This document shows positions 32,439 to 41,047 of a stretch of DNA of 64,000 bases, piece after piece; the stretch's first letter is position 1, and every line of letters starts with the position of its first letter. This DNA comes from BOG-908 sp963850605 (GTDB lineage Bacteria > Pseudomonadota > Alphaproteobacteria > Acetobacterales > Acetobacteraceae). The stretch covers positions 372,001 to 436,000 of the forward strand of contig CAWKLX010000003.1 in NCBI GenBank assembly GCA_963850605.1, given 5' to 3'. Both the position numbers and the translations under genes were made by a program. Below the pieces are notes generated by a model. The model saw only the letters and a list, made by a program, of their open reading frames with translations, was not told where the DNA came from and did no database searches.

Positions 32439-32816
32439 ATGCGCATGGCATATTACGGATTGGCGGCTTTGGTTGCGTGCGCATTGGTGGCAATGCCGGC
32501 GCGTGCGGATGGGGATGCGGCCGCCGGCAAAACCCTGTTCACTCAAAAATGCGGCCTGTGCCACGCGCCCGTCGAAGGCCAGAACAAGATCGGCCCCAGC
32601 CTGTGGGGCGTGGTCGGCCGCAAGGCTGGCACGCTGCCCACCTACACGTATTCGGACGCGATGAAGAACGCGAACCGCATTTGGGACGCGGCGACCCTGG
32701 ACGACTACCTGACCGCCCCGCGCCAGAAGATCCCCGGCGTGAAAATGATCTTTGCCGGACTGCCGGCGGCCAGCGACCGGCAGAACGTGATCGCCTATCT
32801 GACGACGCTGAAATAG
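32439..32816 (+). CDS. Class I cytochrome c, alcohol-oxidation associated
   Basis: A 125-residue exported cytochrome: signal peptide to MPARA, heme site CGLCHAPVEGQNKIGPSLWG, GRKAGTLPTYTYSDAMKNAN, and distal Met in PGVKMIFAGL. It resembles cytochrome c2/c550-type carriers. It is the first gene of the plus-strand ABC-system operon, three bases from the next gene, so it may link the dehydrogenase to the terminal oxidase. Confidence 0.9.
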   Translation: MRMAYYGLAALVACALVAMPARADGDAAAGKTLFTQKCGLCHAPVEGQNKIGPSLWGVVGRKAGTLPTYTYSDAMKNANRIWDAATLDDYLTAPRQKIPGVKMIFAGLPAASDRQNVIAYLTTLK

Positions 32817-32819
32817 CGC

Positions 32820-33992
32820 ATGCGCCCGGCCAGCCTGGCCGCCTGCCTGTGCTTCACAGCCCTGGCCGCCCATGCGAGCGGCCAGGTCACGATCACGTAT
32901 CTGGCTCTGCGCGACATGCGCGCGCATCCTTCGGCGGCGTTGCAGCCCCCGGCCCCGCAAGGCGGCCTGCCTGGCGCCGAGCTTGCGGTGGGCGATACCA
33001 ATACGACCGGCCGCTTCACCGGCCAGAGTTTTGCCCTCGATCGCATATCGGCGGCCGATGCGCCGGCGCTGCTGGCGAGCTTCGATGCCGCGCAACAAAG
33101 CGGGGCGCGGCTGTTCGTGGCCGACGTGCCGGCCGAGCTGCTGCTGCGCCTGGCCGATGCCGCGGCTCCGGCAAGCATCATCCTGGATGCCAGCACCGCC
33201 GACGACCGGCTGCGCGGAGCCGACTGCCGGCGGAACGTGCTGCACATGCTGCCCAGCCGCGCCATGCTGGCCGACGCGCTGATGCAGTATCTGGTGCGCA
33301 AGGACTGGCGACATATCATGCTGCTGAGCGGCCACGACCCTGCGTCGAAACTCTACGCCGACGCCATTCGTCGTGCCGCGGAAAAATTCCAGGTCCGGAT
33401 CGCCGCCGACCGCGGGTGGTCATTCAACCCGGCCGCCCAGCAAGCCGATACCGGCCACTTCCAGGTGAACGACGAGGTGGCGCAGGCGACGCAGGGCGTG
33501 ACCTATGACGTGCTGGTGGTGGCGGACGAGCCGGCGCGCTTCGGTGCGCAGCTCGCCTACCGGACAGAGCAGCCGCGGCCGGTAGCGGGCACGCAAGGGT
33601 TGGTTGCCGCCGCATGGTCTCCGGTGATGGACGAGTATGCCAGCACCCAGCTTCAGCTGCGTTTCCGACAAGCGGCCGGGCACGCGATGACGGTGCAGGA
33701 GTACGGCGCCTGGCTTGCGATACGTGCCCTCGGCGAAGCGGCGACGCGCAGCGCCAGCACCGAATCGGCACGCATCGTCGCGTATTTGCGCGGCCCGGAT
33801 TTTTCCGTGTCCGGCTACAAGGGACCGGAGTTCAGCTTTCGCGCCTGGGACGGCCAGTTGCGTCAGCCGGTACTGCTATCGGACGAAAACTCGCTGGTGT
33901 CCGTCTCACCCCAACCCGGCTTCCTCCACGAAAAAAACGATCTGGATTCACTCGGCGTAGACGAGCCCGAAACAGAATGCCACCTTCACTGA
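32820..33992 (+). CDS. PQQ-alcohol-dehydrogenase-system ABC substrate-binding protein
   Basis: A 390-residue branched-chain-type periplasmic binding protein. It has a signal peptide (LAACLCFTALAAHASG), TITYLALRDMRAHP, FALDRISAADAPALLASFDA, a Leu/Ile/Val-binding lobe (LVRKDWRHIMLLSGHDPASK) and a C-terminal YKGPEFSFRAWDGQLRQPVL. It fits the binding protein of the PQQ-dependent alcohol dehydrogenase ABC system. The natural ligand is unknown. Its end overlaps the first ATG of the next gene. Confidence 0.86.
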   Translation: MRPASLAACLCFTALAAHASGQVTITYLALRDMRAHPSAALQPPAPQGGLPGAELAVGDTNTTGRFTGQSFALDRISAADAPALLASFDAAQQSGARLFVADVPAELLLRLADAAAPASIILDASTADDRLRGADCRRNVLHMLPSRAMLADALMQYLVRKDWRHIMLLSGHDPASKLYADAIRRAAEKFQVRIAADRGWSFNPAAQQADTGHFQVNDEVAQATQGVTYDVLVVADEPARFGAQLAYRTEQPRPVAGTQGLVAAAWSPVMDEYASTQLQLRFRQAAGHAMTVQEYGAWLAIRALGEAATRSASTESARIVAYLRGPDFSVSGYKGPEFSFRAWDGQLRQPVLLSDENSLVSVSPQPGFLHEKNDLDSLGVDEPETECHLH

Positions 33993-35005
33993 CAAAAGTT
34001 TTTTGCTTCTTTTTTTCAAAAAAGAAGTTCTTTCTTTCAAGAGAGAACCAAAGAACTTTTGTCTGTTTGACCGGGCTGCTCCTGACGCATCCGGCGTGGG
34101 CGTATCGCATTTTCGTGTCCAACGAGAAGGACAACACGGTCACCGTTCTGGACGGCGCCTCGCTGCAGATTGTGCAGACGGTCGATGTCGGCGCCCGCCC
34201 GCGCGGCATCGTTCTGTCGCGTGACGGAAAATCCCTCTACATCTGCACGTCCGACGCCGACCACATCGAAGTGCTCGACCTCGCCACGCTGACGGTGTCA
34301 AGAACGCTGCCCAGCAATCCGGACCCCGAATACATGGCGCTCAGCCATGACGGGCGCACGCTGTACGTCGCGAACGAGAATAACAGCCAGGTATCCGTGC
34401 TCGATGTGGATAGCGGCCGGATCACCTCGGAAATCCCGGTAGGGGTCGAGCCCGAAGGCATGGCGGTCAGCCCCGACGACCGCACCGCCTTGTGCACGTC
34501 CGAAACCACAAGCATGGCCCATTTCATCGACGTTGCGAGCCATACGGTCGCGGCAAGTGTGCTGGTGGGCACCCGCCCGCGTTTCGCCGTGTTCACGGCA
34601 GACGGAAAGCGCGTGTGGGTCTCGTCGGAGGTGGCCGGCACGGTGGCCGTCATCGACACGGCCACGCACCAGGTGCTCCGCACGATCACCTTTGATCTGC
34701 CGGAAGTGCCAAAGGCGTCGATCCAGGCGGTCGGAATCAACCTCACGCGTGACGGACGGTATGCGTTCATCGATCTCGGCCCTGCCAACCGCGTCGCCGT
34801 GGTCGATCCGGCCACGTTCGAGGTGAAAAAATATCTGCTGGTCGGCCAGCGCGTGTGGCATGGCGATTTTTCCCCGGATCAGAAATTTCTTTTCACCGCC
34901 AACGGTATCAGCAACGACATGTCGGTCATCGACGTGGACCGGCTGGAGGTGACCCAGTCCGTGCCGGTGGGCCAATCGCCCTGGGGCGTGGTCGTTGCAC
35001 CCTGA
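33977..35005 (+). CDS. PQQ-catabolism-associated beta-propeller protein with a repeat-derived N-terminus
   Basis: A 342-residue YVTN/NHL-type beta-propeller: repeats such as RIFVSNEKDNTVTVLDGASL, RDGKSLYICTSDADHIEVLD, HDGRTLYVANENNSQVSVLD and ADGKRVWVSSEVAGTVAVID. The ancestral signal peptide survives as CLTGLLLTHPAWA. Upstream of it, about 24 codons (TKVFCFFFSKKKFFLSREN and onward) come from the dispersed palindromic repeat. The ATG used overlaps the preceding gene by 16 bases; no other ATG gives a full signal. Whether export still works is untested. Confidence 0.82.
   Translation: MPPSLTKVFCFFFSKKKFFLSRENQRTFVCLTGLLLTHPAWAYRIFVSNEKDNTVTVLDGASLQIVQTVDVGARPRGIVLSRDGKSLYICTSDADHIEVLDLATLTVSRTLPSNPDPEYMALSHDGRTLYVANENNSQVSVLDVDSGRITSEIPVGVEPEGMAVSPDDRTALCTSETTSMAHFIDVASHTVAASVLVGTRPRFAVFTADGKRVWVSSEVAGTVAVIDTATHQVLRTITFDLPEVPKASIQAVGINLTRDGRYAFIDLGPANRVAVVDPATFEVKKYLLVGQRVWHGDFSPDQKFLFTANGISNDMSVIDVDRLEVTQSVPVGQSPWGVVVAP
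33991..34063. repeat. Dispersed palindromic repeat, two units head to head
   Basis: Ten-base terminal inverted repeats GACAAAAGTT and AACTTTTGTC enclose two hairpins, 34006-34027 (arms CTTCTTTTTT and AAAAAAGAAG) and 34027-34048 (arms GTTCTTTCTT and AAGAGAGAAC, one G-T pair). It lies inside the 5' end of the beta-propeller gene and is read through in frame. Confidence 0.88.
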
Positions 35006-35711
35006 GCATGCCCTCAGGGTGAGCGGGCTCAGCCACGGTTTCGGTGCGCGCCCGGTGCTGCGAGACGTGTCGTTCGACATACGCGCCGGCGAACGCTGCG
35101 TGCTGCTGGGGTTGAACGGGGCGGGAAAGACGACGCTCTTCGCCCTGATTACCGGATTGTATGCGGCCCGGACCGGCACCATCGAGGTTTTTGGGCGTAG
35201 CATGGCGCACCAGCCGCGTGCGGCACTGGCAAGGATGGGCGTGGTGTTTCAGCAGCCGACGCTCGATCTCGACCTGACCGTTGCCCAGAACCTTGCCTAT
35301 CACGCAGCCCTGCACGGCATGGTGCCCGCCCAGGCCCGTGCCCGGGCGGGCGAGGAGCTGGATCGCGCGGGCCTTGCGGACCGTGCCGCCCATCGCGTGC
35401 GCGCCTTGTCGGGCGGCCAGCGGCGGCGCGTGGAGCTGGCCCGCGCGCTGCTGCACGCGCCCTCGCTGCTGCTGCTGGACGAGCCGACGGTCGGGTTGGA
35501 TACCGAAAGCCGCGCCTTTTTGCTGGACCACGTGCGTACCCTGTGCCGCACGCGGGGCATCGGCGTGCTATGGGCCACGCATCTGATCGACGAGGCCGAC
35601 GCCGACAGCCGGGTGATCGTGCTGCATCACGGGCGCGTGCTGGCCGATGGACCCGCCGACCCGCCGACACTGGCCGCCACGTTCGACCGCCTGACCCGGC
35701 AGGCCGCATGA
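34995..35711 (+). CDS. PQQ-alcohol-dehydrogenase-system ABC transporter ATPase
   Basis: A 238-residue single NBD of the ABC-2 exporter class. Walker A GLNGAGKTT, Q-loop VVFQQPTLD, signature ALSGGQRRRVELARAL, Walker B LLLLDEPTVGLD and H-loop WATHLIDEAD are all intact. The start is a TTG overlapping the previous gene by 11 bases or a GTG at 35019; both lie in a hairpin. It overlaps the permease gene by four bases. Confidence 0.88.
   Translation: MHPEHALRVSGLSHGFGARPVLRDVSFDIRAGERCVLLGLNGAGKTTLFALITGLYAARTGTIEVFGRSMAHQPRAALARMGVVFQQPTLDLDLTVAQNLAYHAALHGMVPAQARARAGEELDRAGLADRAAHRVRALSGGQRRRVELARALLHAPSLLLLDEPTVGLDTESRAFLLDHVRTLCRTRGIGVLWATHLIDEADADSRVIVLHHGRVLADGPADPPTLAATFDRLTRQAA
34999..35020 (+). 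promoter_or_regulatory. Hairpin over the ATPase gene start
   Basis: Eight-base perfect arms (ACCCTGAG and CTCAGGGT) around CATGCC span the end of the propeller gene and both candidate starts of the ATPase. There is no T-run, so translational control or mRNA processing is more likely than termination. Confidence 0.5.
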
Positions 35712-36556
35712 CCCATCTATCCGCCCAGAACCTGGTGCAAGCGCACGCATCCTTATCCGCGCGCGCCTATATGCGCTGCCTGCAAGGCATTGTCTGGCGC
35801 GAGACATTACGGTGGACAAGCCAGCGCGGCCGCTTCGTCTCGGCGCTGGTCCGCCCGCTGATGTGGCTGGCGGTGTTCGCGGCCGGGTTTCATTTCGTGC
35901 TGGGCGTTTCGATCACGCCGCCCTACCGCACATACATACCTTACGAAGTGTATATCGCTCCGGGACTGGCCGGCATGATCCAGCTTTTCAACGGCATGCA
36001 AAGCTCGCTCAGCATGGTGTACGACCGCGAGATGGGATCGATGCGCATCCTGATGGTCAGCCCGTTTCCACGCTGGTTCCTGCTCATCGCCAAACTTCTG
36101 GCCGGCGTGGCCGTCTCGGCCGTGCAGGTCTATATCTTCTTTGCCATCGCCTGGTTCTGGGACGTGCATCCGCCCGCTCTGGGCTTCATTTATATGCTGC
36201 CGGCGCTGCTGCTCAGCGGGCTGATGCTGGGGGCGCTCGGGCTGCTGCTGTCGTCCGTCATCCGCCAGTTGGAGAATTTCGCCGGGGTGATGAATTTCGT
36301 CATTTTTCCGCTGTTCTTCACCTCGTCCGCCCTCTATCCGCTATGGCGCATGAAGCAGGCGAGCGCCACGCTGTACACGCTGGCGGAAGCCAACCCGTTC
36401 ACCCATGCGGTCGAGCTGATCCGCTTTTCCCTGTATGGCCGGTTCAATACCGTGTCCGCGCTGGTGGTCGCACTCTATTTGGCGGCATTCCTCGGCGGCG
36501 CGATCGTCGGCTACGATCCCGGGCGCGGGCTGCTCGCGCGACGGGGAGAAGCATGA
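35708..36556 (+). CDS. PQQ-alcohol-dehydrogenase-system ABC permease
   Basis: A 282-residue ABC-2-type permease with six helices: RPLMWLAVFAAGFHFVLGVS, then YEVYIAPGLAGMIQLFNGMQ, YDREMGSMRILMVSPFPRWF (coupling region), and LENFAGVMNFVIFPLFFTSS. It pairs with the ATPase just upstream. Genes of this type travel with PQQ alcohol dehydrogenases; the transported molecule is unknown. Its stop overlaps the next start (ATGA). Confidence 0.88.
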   Translation: MTHLSAQNLVQAHASLSARAYMRCLQGIVWRETLRWTSQRGRFVSALVRPLMWLAVFAAGFHFVLGVSITPPYRTYIPYEVYIAPGLAGMIQLFNGMQSSLSMVYDREMGSMRILMVSPFPRWFLLIAKLLAGVAVSAVQVYIFFAIAWFWDVHPPALGFIYMLPALLLSGLMLGALGLLLSSVIRQLENFAGVMNFVIFPLFFTSSALYPLWRMKQASATLYTLAEANPFTHAVELIRFSLYGRFNTVSALVVALYLAAFLGGAIVGYDPGRGLLARRGEA

Positions 36557-37152
36557 TGCGCGTGGTCCGGTTGCTCCTCATCGCCAGCCTGGGCATGGCC
36601 GACGCGCACGCGCAGATGCCGGTGCAGAACCCTGACTGGCCGTGCGCGCAGCGGTTGGTGGACCGCATCTCCGCCGGCGCCCTATGGCCCGGTCCGGCCG
36701 AAGCGCCGCCCGATTGGCGCAACGACGCGCCGCTCTTCACCCTGGTGACGGACATCACCGACCGCGACGTGGCGGAGGCCGACGGCGCCGCCAAGCTGGG
36801 CGCCTTCGTGGACGCCATGTCCCCTGCCGAGCGAGGCACCCGCATTGCACCCCTGTTCGGCGCCATTGTCGATCAAACCAACGATGTGCGAAGCCCGCTG
36901 ATCGCCCGGTTGGAACAGCTGGGCCGCCGTCAGCGGGCCATGGGCCAGGCCATTGCCGATCTCGGCACCCGGATCGACGTGCTGCCCCAGGGTGCCGCGC
37001 GCGACGAACTGACGGGTGAGCGCGATCTCGATGTGCGCGCCTTCCAGCAGACCCAGCGTACCATGCGTTATGCCTGCGAGGCGCCGTCCGCCTTGGAACG
37101 CAGGCTGGGCGACTATGCCAGGGTGCTGCAGTCGAAGCTCCGTGCCAGGTAG
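36553..37152 (+). CDS. Secreted protein at the end of the ABC-system operon
   Basis: A 199-residue exported protein: signal MMRVVRLLLIASLGMADAHA, then NPDWPCAQRLVDRISAGALW, a helical middle (SPLIARLEQLGRRQRAMGQA) and a Cys near the end (RTMRYACEAPSALERRL). Two cysteines may pair. I recall similar hypothetical proteins in PQQ-dehydrogenase ABC clusters; no function is known. Translational coupling to the permease supports a shared role. Confidence 0.78.
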   Translation: MMRVVRLLLIASLGMADAHAQMPVQNPDWPCAQRLVDRISAGALWPGPAEAPPDWRNDAPLFTLVTDITDRDVAEADGAAKLGAFVDAMSPAERGTRIAPLFGAIVDQTNDVRSPLIARLEQLGRRQRAMGQAIADLGTRIDVLPQGAARDELTGERDLDVRAFQQTQRTMRYACEAPSALERRLGDYARVLQSKLRAR

Positions 37153-37167
37153 CTCCGGCCACAAGCC

Positions 37168-37362
37168 CTAATGACTGGCCTTGGTCTTGCTGCCTTCGGT
37201 CCGGCCGGTCGCCATGTCGACGCTCCAGCGATGCGGGGCGTTGTCGCGTTTCCAGCGGCGGATGTCGACGCGCAGATACCAGTAATTGGCCAACGCCCAG
37301 ATCAGCAGGCCGAACACGGCGAAGATCGCGCCGCGATGGGCCGATACCCAGATGACGAACAT
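37168..37362 (-). CDS. Small single-helix membrane protein
   Basis: A 64-residue protein: VSAHRGAIFAVFGLLIWALA forms one helix, followed by YWYLRVDIRRWKRDNAPHRW and a basic tail. Unrecognised. It is convergent with the secreted-protein gene, 15 bases away, and stands alone. Confidence 0.5.
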   Translation of the reverse strand: MFVIWVSAHRGAIFAVFGLLIWALANYWYLRVDIRRWKRDNAPHRWSVDMATGRTEGSKTKASH

Positions 37363-37555
37363 GTCGGCGTGCCCCGCACTCTCTGGTCTCTCAGATGGCC
37401 CGGCCGGGGGGCTCTGGCAATGCCTGTCATACAGCCTGGCAATCCCGACGCAGTGTGTTAGCGTTCACGCCGCTGCGGCAAGCCGGATCGGCCCGGGATC
37501 ACCGGTTCTCAAGAATTTGGCACCGCACAGGAGCAGGCGTGACCAGGAGGACCCA

Positions 37556-37765
37556 ATGACCAGCGGAACAGTCAAATGGTTCAACCCGACCAAGGGCTAC
37601 GGCTTCATCGAGCCGGAGACGGGCGGCAAGGACGTTTTCGTGCACATCAGTGCGGTCCAAAAGGCCGGACTGCGCAACCTCAACGAGGGCCAGAAGCTCG
37701 GCTTCGAGGTCGAGCAGCAGCAGAACGGCCGGGCCGCCGCCGTCAACCTGGCCCCCGCCCAGTAG
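37556..37765 (+). CDS. Cold-shock protein (CspA family)
   Basis: A 69-residue OB-fold RNA chaperone. RNP1 reads KGYGFIEPETGGKDVFVH and RNP2 VFVHISAVQKAG; the N-terminal SGTVKWFNPTKG is typical. AGGAGG lies five bases before the ATG. The roughly 190-base upstream region may carry a structured leader as in other csp genes, which I cannot verify. Confidence 0.95.
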   Translation: MTSGTVKWFNPTKGYGFIEPETGGKDVFVHISAVQKAGLRNLNEGQKLGFEVEQQQNGRAAAVNLAPAQ

Positions 37766-37820
37766 GCGGCCATCAGTCGTCAGGCGTCAGTGACAAGGTC
37801 GGCAGCCAATTTTTGCTTGT

Positions 37821-37853
37821 CTGACGACCGATAGCTGATAGCTGACGACCGAC
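37821..37853. repeat. Short GACCGA-type repeat, site B
   Basis: CTGACGACCGA occurs twice, separated by TAGCTGATAG, just before the methyltransferase start. TCGTCAG at 37776-37782 is inverted to it. It shares words with sites at 22.2 and 41.1 kb. Confidence 0.5.
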
Positions 37854-38477
37854 ATGCAGAAACTCGATGCCGAGGCGGTCCGGACCGCCTATCGCCGCCA
37901 GGCTGCGTTCTATGATGCGGCGTTCGGTCGCATTTCGCGTCCGGCCCGGTTGCGCGCCATCGAGCTGATCAACGGCCTGCCCGGGCGGCGGGTGCTGGAG
38001 GTGGGCGTGGGCACCGGATTGGCGCTGCCGCTCTACGATGCCGGCAAGCGTGTGACGGGCATCGATCTCTCCCGCGATATGCTGGACCGCGCCCGCCAGC
38101 GTGTCAGCGCCGAGAAGCTGGACCACGTCGAGGCGCTGCTCGAACAGGATGCCGAGGCCACCGATTTCGCCGATGCGAGTTTCGACATGGCAGCATCGAT
38201 GTTCGTGGCCTCCGTCGTGCCGCATCCCGGACGCCTGCTGGCCGAGTTGCGCCGCGTGGTCCGGCCAGGTGGCCATATCCTGTTCGTCAACCACTTCGTG
38301 GCCGAGGGCGGCCTGCGCCGGGCGGTGGAGCGGGCGATGGCGCCGCTCTCGCACCAACTGGGCTGGCACCCCGATTTCGCCGTAGCCGACCTGTTCGGCA
38401 CCGAACGCCCGGCGGGTGTGACCTTCGAGAGCATGAGTCCCTGGGGACTTTTCACCCTGGCCTACTTCAAGCGCTAG
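37854..38477 (+). CDS. SAM-dependent methyltransferase, PmtA-like
   Basis: A 207-residue class I methyltransferase. Motif I is RVLEVGVGTGLALPLY; motif II region GIDLSRDMLDRARQR; LRRVVRPGGHILFVNHF is motif III. The N-terminal RTAYRRQAAFYDAAFGR and C-terminal half resemble phosphatidylethanolamine N-methyltransferases of the Rhodobacter PmtA type, but ubiquinone-pathway-like relatives are similar, so the substrate is uncertain. Confidence 0.82.
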   Translation: MQKLDAEAVRTAYRRQAAFYDAAFGRISRPARLRAIELINGLPGRRVLEVGVGTGLALPLYDAGKRVTGIDLSRDMLDRARQRVSAEKLDHVEALLEQDAEATDFADASFDMAASMFVASVVPHPGRLLAELRRVVRPGGHILFVNHFVAEGGLRRAVERAMAPLSHQLGWHPDFAVADLFGTERPAGVTFESMSPWGLFTLAYFKR

Positions 38478-38577
38478 GCTGGCGCGGCAGATATCTTGCC
38501 GCACCGCACCTTGATATGCCCGGTACGCTCCGATATCCCCACCAGACCGAACAGGATCGCGCGGGACCCGCCCCCAA

Positions 38578-39447
38578 ATGATGTTTTCAGCACGCCGTAT
38601 CGCCCGAAACATGGCGGCCGCCAGCCTGGCCGCCGCGTGCGCCATGCCAGCCTGGGCGCAAACGCCGGCGCCGTGGCAGATGGGCATGCAGGCGCCGCAC
38701 AGCCCCGTGGAGCACGGCATCCACGGCCTGAACGCGCTTGTGACCTGGATTATCGTGGCGATCACGGTGTTCGTGGCCGGCCTGCTCGTCTATGTGGTGT
38801 GGCGTTACCACGCGCGGCGCAACCCGGTGGCGGGCAAGCTGAGCCATCATTCGCTGCTGGAAATCGCGTGGACCGCCATTCCCGTGCTGATCTTGGTGGT
38901 CATCGCCATTCCGAGTTTTCGCCTCGTCTATTTCGAGGACCGAGTGCCGGCCGAGCACGCCGACCTGACGATCAAGGTGACGGGTCATCAATGGTATTGG
39001 GAATATACCTATCCCGATGCCAAGGGGATGCATTTCGACAGCTACATGGTGCATGACGAGGACCTCAAGCCCGAGCAGAAAGGGCTGCGCCACCTCGCGG
39101 TCGACAACCAGCTGGTTCTACCGGCCGGCAAGAACATTCGCATCCTGACGACCAGCAGCGACGTGATTCACAGCTTCTTCATTCCCAGCCTGGGTGTGCA
39201 ACGCTACGCAATTCCGGGCCGCACGATCGAGACCTGGGTGAACGTGGATAAGCCCGGCGACTATTATGGTGAGTGCAACCAGATCTGCGGCACCAATCAC
39301 AGCGTGATGCCGATCTCCATCCACGCGGTGACACCCGAGGATTTCGCGACCTGGCTGGCCCGCGCGCCAGCCAAATTCAGCAATGCCGCCATCGACATGC
39401 CGACGCGGGTCGCCCCCGCTCGTCTTGCGATGGTTTCGGAGCACTAG
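38578..39447 (+). CDS. ctaC: Cytochrome c oxidase subunit II
   Basis: A 289-residue subunit with signal peptide (MAAASLAAACAMPAWAQ), two membrane helices and a cupredoxin domain. The binuclear CuA site is GECNQICGTNHSVMP, and HQWYWEYTYPD is the electron-entry Trp region. There is no C-terminal cytochrome c domain. It is followed by ctaD four bases later, and electrons probably come from soluble or membrane cytochromes c. Confidence 0.96.
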   Translation: MMFSARRIARNMAAASLAAACAMPAWAQTPAPWQMGMQAPHSPVEHGIHGLNALVTWIIVAITVFVAGLLVYVVWRYHARRNPVAGKLSHHSLLEIAWTAIPVLILVVIAIPSFRLVYFEDRVPAEHADLTIKVTGHQWYWEYTYPDAKGMHFDSYMVHDEDLKPEQKGLRHLAVDNQLVLPAGKNIRILTTSSDVIHSFFIPSLGVQRYAIPGRTIETWVNVDKPGDYYGECNQICGTNHSVMPISIHAVTPEDFATWLARAPAKFSNAAIDMPTRVAPARLAMVSEH

Positions 39448-39451
39448 ATAA

Positions 39452-41047
39452 ATGTCAGCGACGACGCATGAGCATCTGCACGACCATGGGCACGGGCACC
39501 ACCCGACCTTCGCGCAGCGCTGGTTATTTTCGACCAACCACAAGGACATCGGCACGCTCTACCTGATCTTCGCGGTGATCGCGGGTCTGGTGGGCGGCCT
39601 GCTGTCCATCATCATGCGCGCGCAGTTGCAGCACCCCGGCAACACGATCGTCACCTCCGGCCAGGAGTGGAATACGATCGTGACGGCGCATGGGCTGATC
39701 ATGATCTTCTTCACCGTGATGCCGGCGTTGATCGGCGGCTTCGGCAACTGGTTCATCCCGCTGATGATCGGCGCGCCGGACATGGCGTTTCCGCGGCTGA
39801 ACAACATCAGCTTCTGGCTGCTGGTGCCGGCCTTCATTCTCATCATAACCGGATTGCTGATGGGTGAGTCGGGCTCGGGATGGACGCTCTACCCGCCGCT
39901 CTCCAACAGCACGTACGAATCCGGCCCCGGCATGGATTTCACCCTGTTTGCCTTGCACCTCGCCGGCGTCAGTTCGCTGCTGGGCGCGCTCAACTTCATC
40001 ACCACCATTTTCAACATGCGCACCCCGGGCATGACGCTGCACAAGATGCCGCTGTTCATCTGGGCGATGCTGGTGACCGCGTTCCTGCTGCTGCTTTCGT
40101 TGCCGGTGCTGGCAGGTGCGATCACCATGCTGATCTTCGACCGCAACTTCGGCACGTCGTTCTTCGACCCGCAGGGCGGTGGCGATCCGGTGCTGTGGCA
40201 GCACCTGTTCTGGTTCTTCGGGCACCCCGAAGTCTACATCATGATCCTGCCCGGCTTCGGCATCATCAGCCACGTGGTCAGCACGTTCAGCAAGAAGCCG
40301 GTATTCGGCTACCTGGGCATGGCCTACGCGATGGTCGCCATCGGCGTGGTGGGCTTCGTCGTGTGGGCGCACCACATGTTCGTCTCCGGCATGTCCGTCG
40401 ATACGCGTGCTTACTTCATGGCGGCGACGATGATCATCGCCGTGCCCACCGGGATCAAGATCTTCTCCTGGATCGCGACCATGTGGGGCGGGTCGATCGA
40501 GATGAAGACGCCGATGCTGTTCGCGATCGGCTTCATCTTCCTGTTCACCGTCGGCGGTGTCACCGGCGTGGTGCTGTCCAATGCCGGCCTCGACCAGATA
40601 CTGCACAACACGTACTATGTCGTGGCGCACTTCCACTACGTGCTGTCCCTGGGTGCGGTATTCTCCATCTTCGCCGGCTGGTACTACTGGATCGGCAAGA
40701 TGAGCGGCCGCCAGTATCCCGAGTTCTGGGGCAAGGTGCATTTCTGGGTGACGTTCGTGGGCGTGAACATCACGTTCTTCCCAATGCACTTTCTGGGCGC
40801 TGCCGGCATGCCGCGGCGCTACCCGGACTACCCGGACGCCTTTGCCGGCTGGAATTTTGTGGCCTCCATCGGCTCTTATATCGGCGCATTGTCCGTGCTG
40901 ATCTTCCTCTACGTTGTATTCCGCACGTTCACGTCGAAGGTCACCGTGGCCGACAATTACTGGGGCGAGGGGGCAACGACGCTGGAGTGGAGCGTCAGTT
41001 CGCCGCCGCCTTTCCACACCTATGAGGAACTGCCGAGGTTCAGGTGA
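39452..41047 (+). CDS. ctaD: Cytochrome c oxidase subunit I (aa3 type)
   Basis: A 531-residue twelve-helix catalytic subunit. Heme and copper ligands appear in TAHGLIMIFFTVMPALIGGF, WFFGHPEVYIMILPGFGI (CuB His with the cross-linked Tyr region), WAHHMFVSGM and YVVAHFHYVLSLGAV. The N-terminal histidine-rich stretch (EHLHDHGHGHH) is notable but common in this group. It overlaps ctaB by four bases. Confidence 0.97.
   Translation: MSATTHEHLHDHGHGHHPTFAQRWLFSTNHKDIGTLYLIFAVIAGLVGGLLSIIMRAQLQHPGNTIVTSGQEWNTIVTAHGLIMIFFTVMPALIGGFGNWFIPLMIGAPDMAFPRLNNISFWLLVPAFILIITGLLMGESGSGWTLYPPLSNSTYESGPGMDFTLFALHLAGVSSLLGALNFITTIFNMRTPGMTLHKMPLFIWAMLVTAFLLLLSLPVLAGAITMLIFDRNFGTSFFDPQGGGDPVLWQHLFWFFGHPEVYIMILPGFGIISHVVSTFSKKPVFGYLGMAYAMVAIGVVGFVVWAHHMFVSGMSVDTRAYFMAATMIIAVPTGIKIFSWIATMWGGSIEMKTPMLFAIGFIFLFTVGGVTGVVLSNAGLDQILHNTYYVVAHFHYVLSLGAVFSIFAGWYYWIGKMSGRQYPEFWGKVHFWVTFVGVNITFFPMHFLGAAGMPRRYPDYPDAFAGWNFVASIGSYIGALSVLIFLYVVFRTFTSKVTVADNYWGEGATTLEWSVSSPPPFHTYEELPRFR

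Noticed and set aside
37821..37853. Possible CRISPR-like array before the methyltransferase
   Set aside because: Only two 11-base repeats with a 10-base spacer; no regular spacing and no cas genes.
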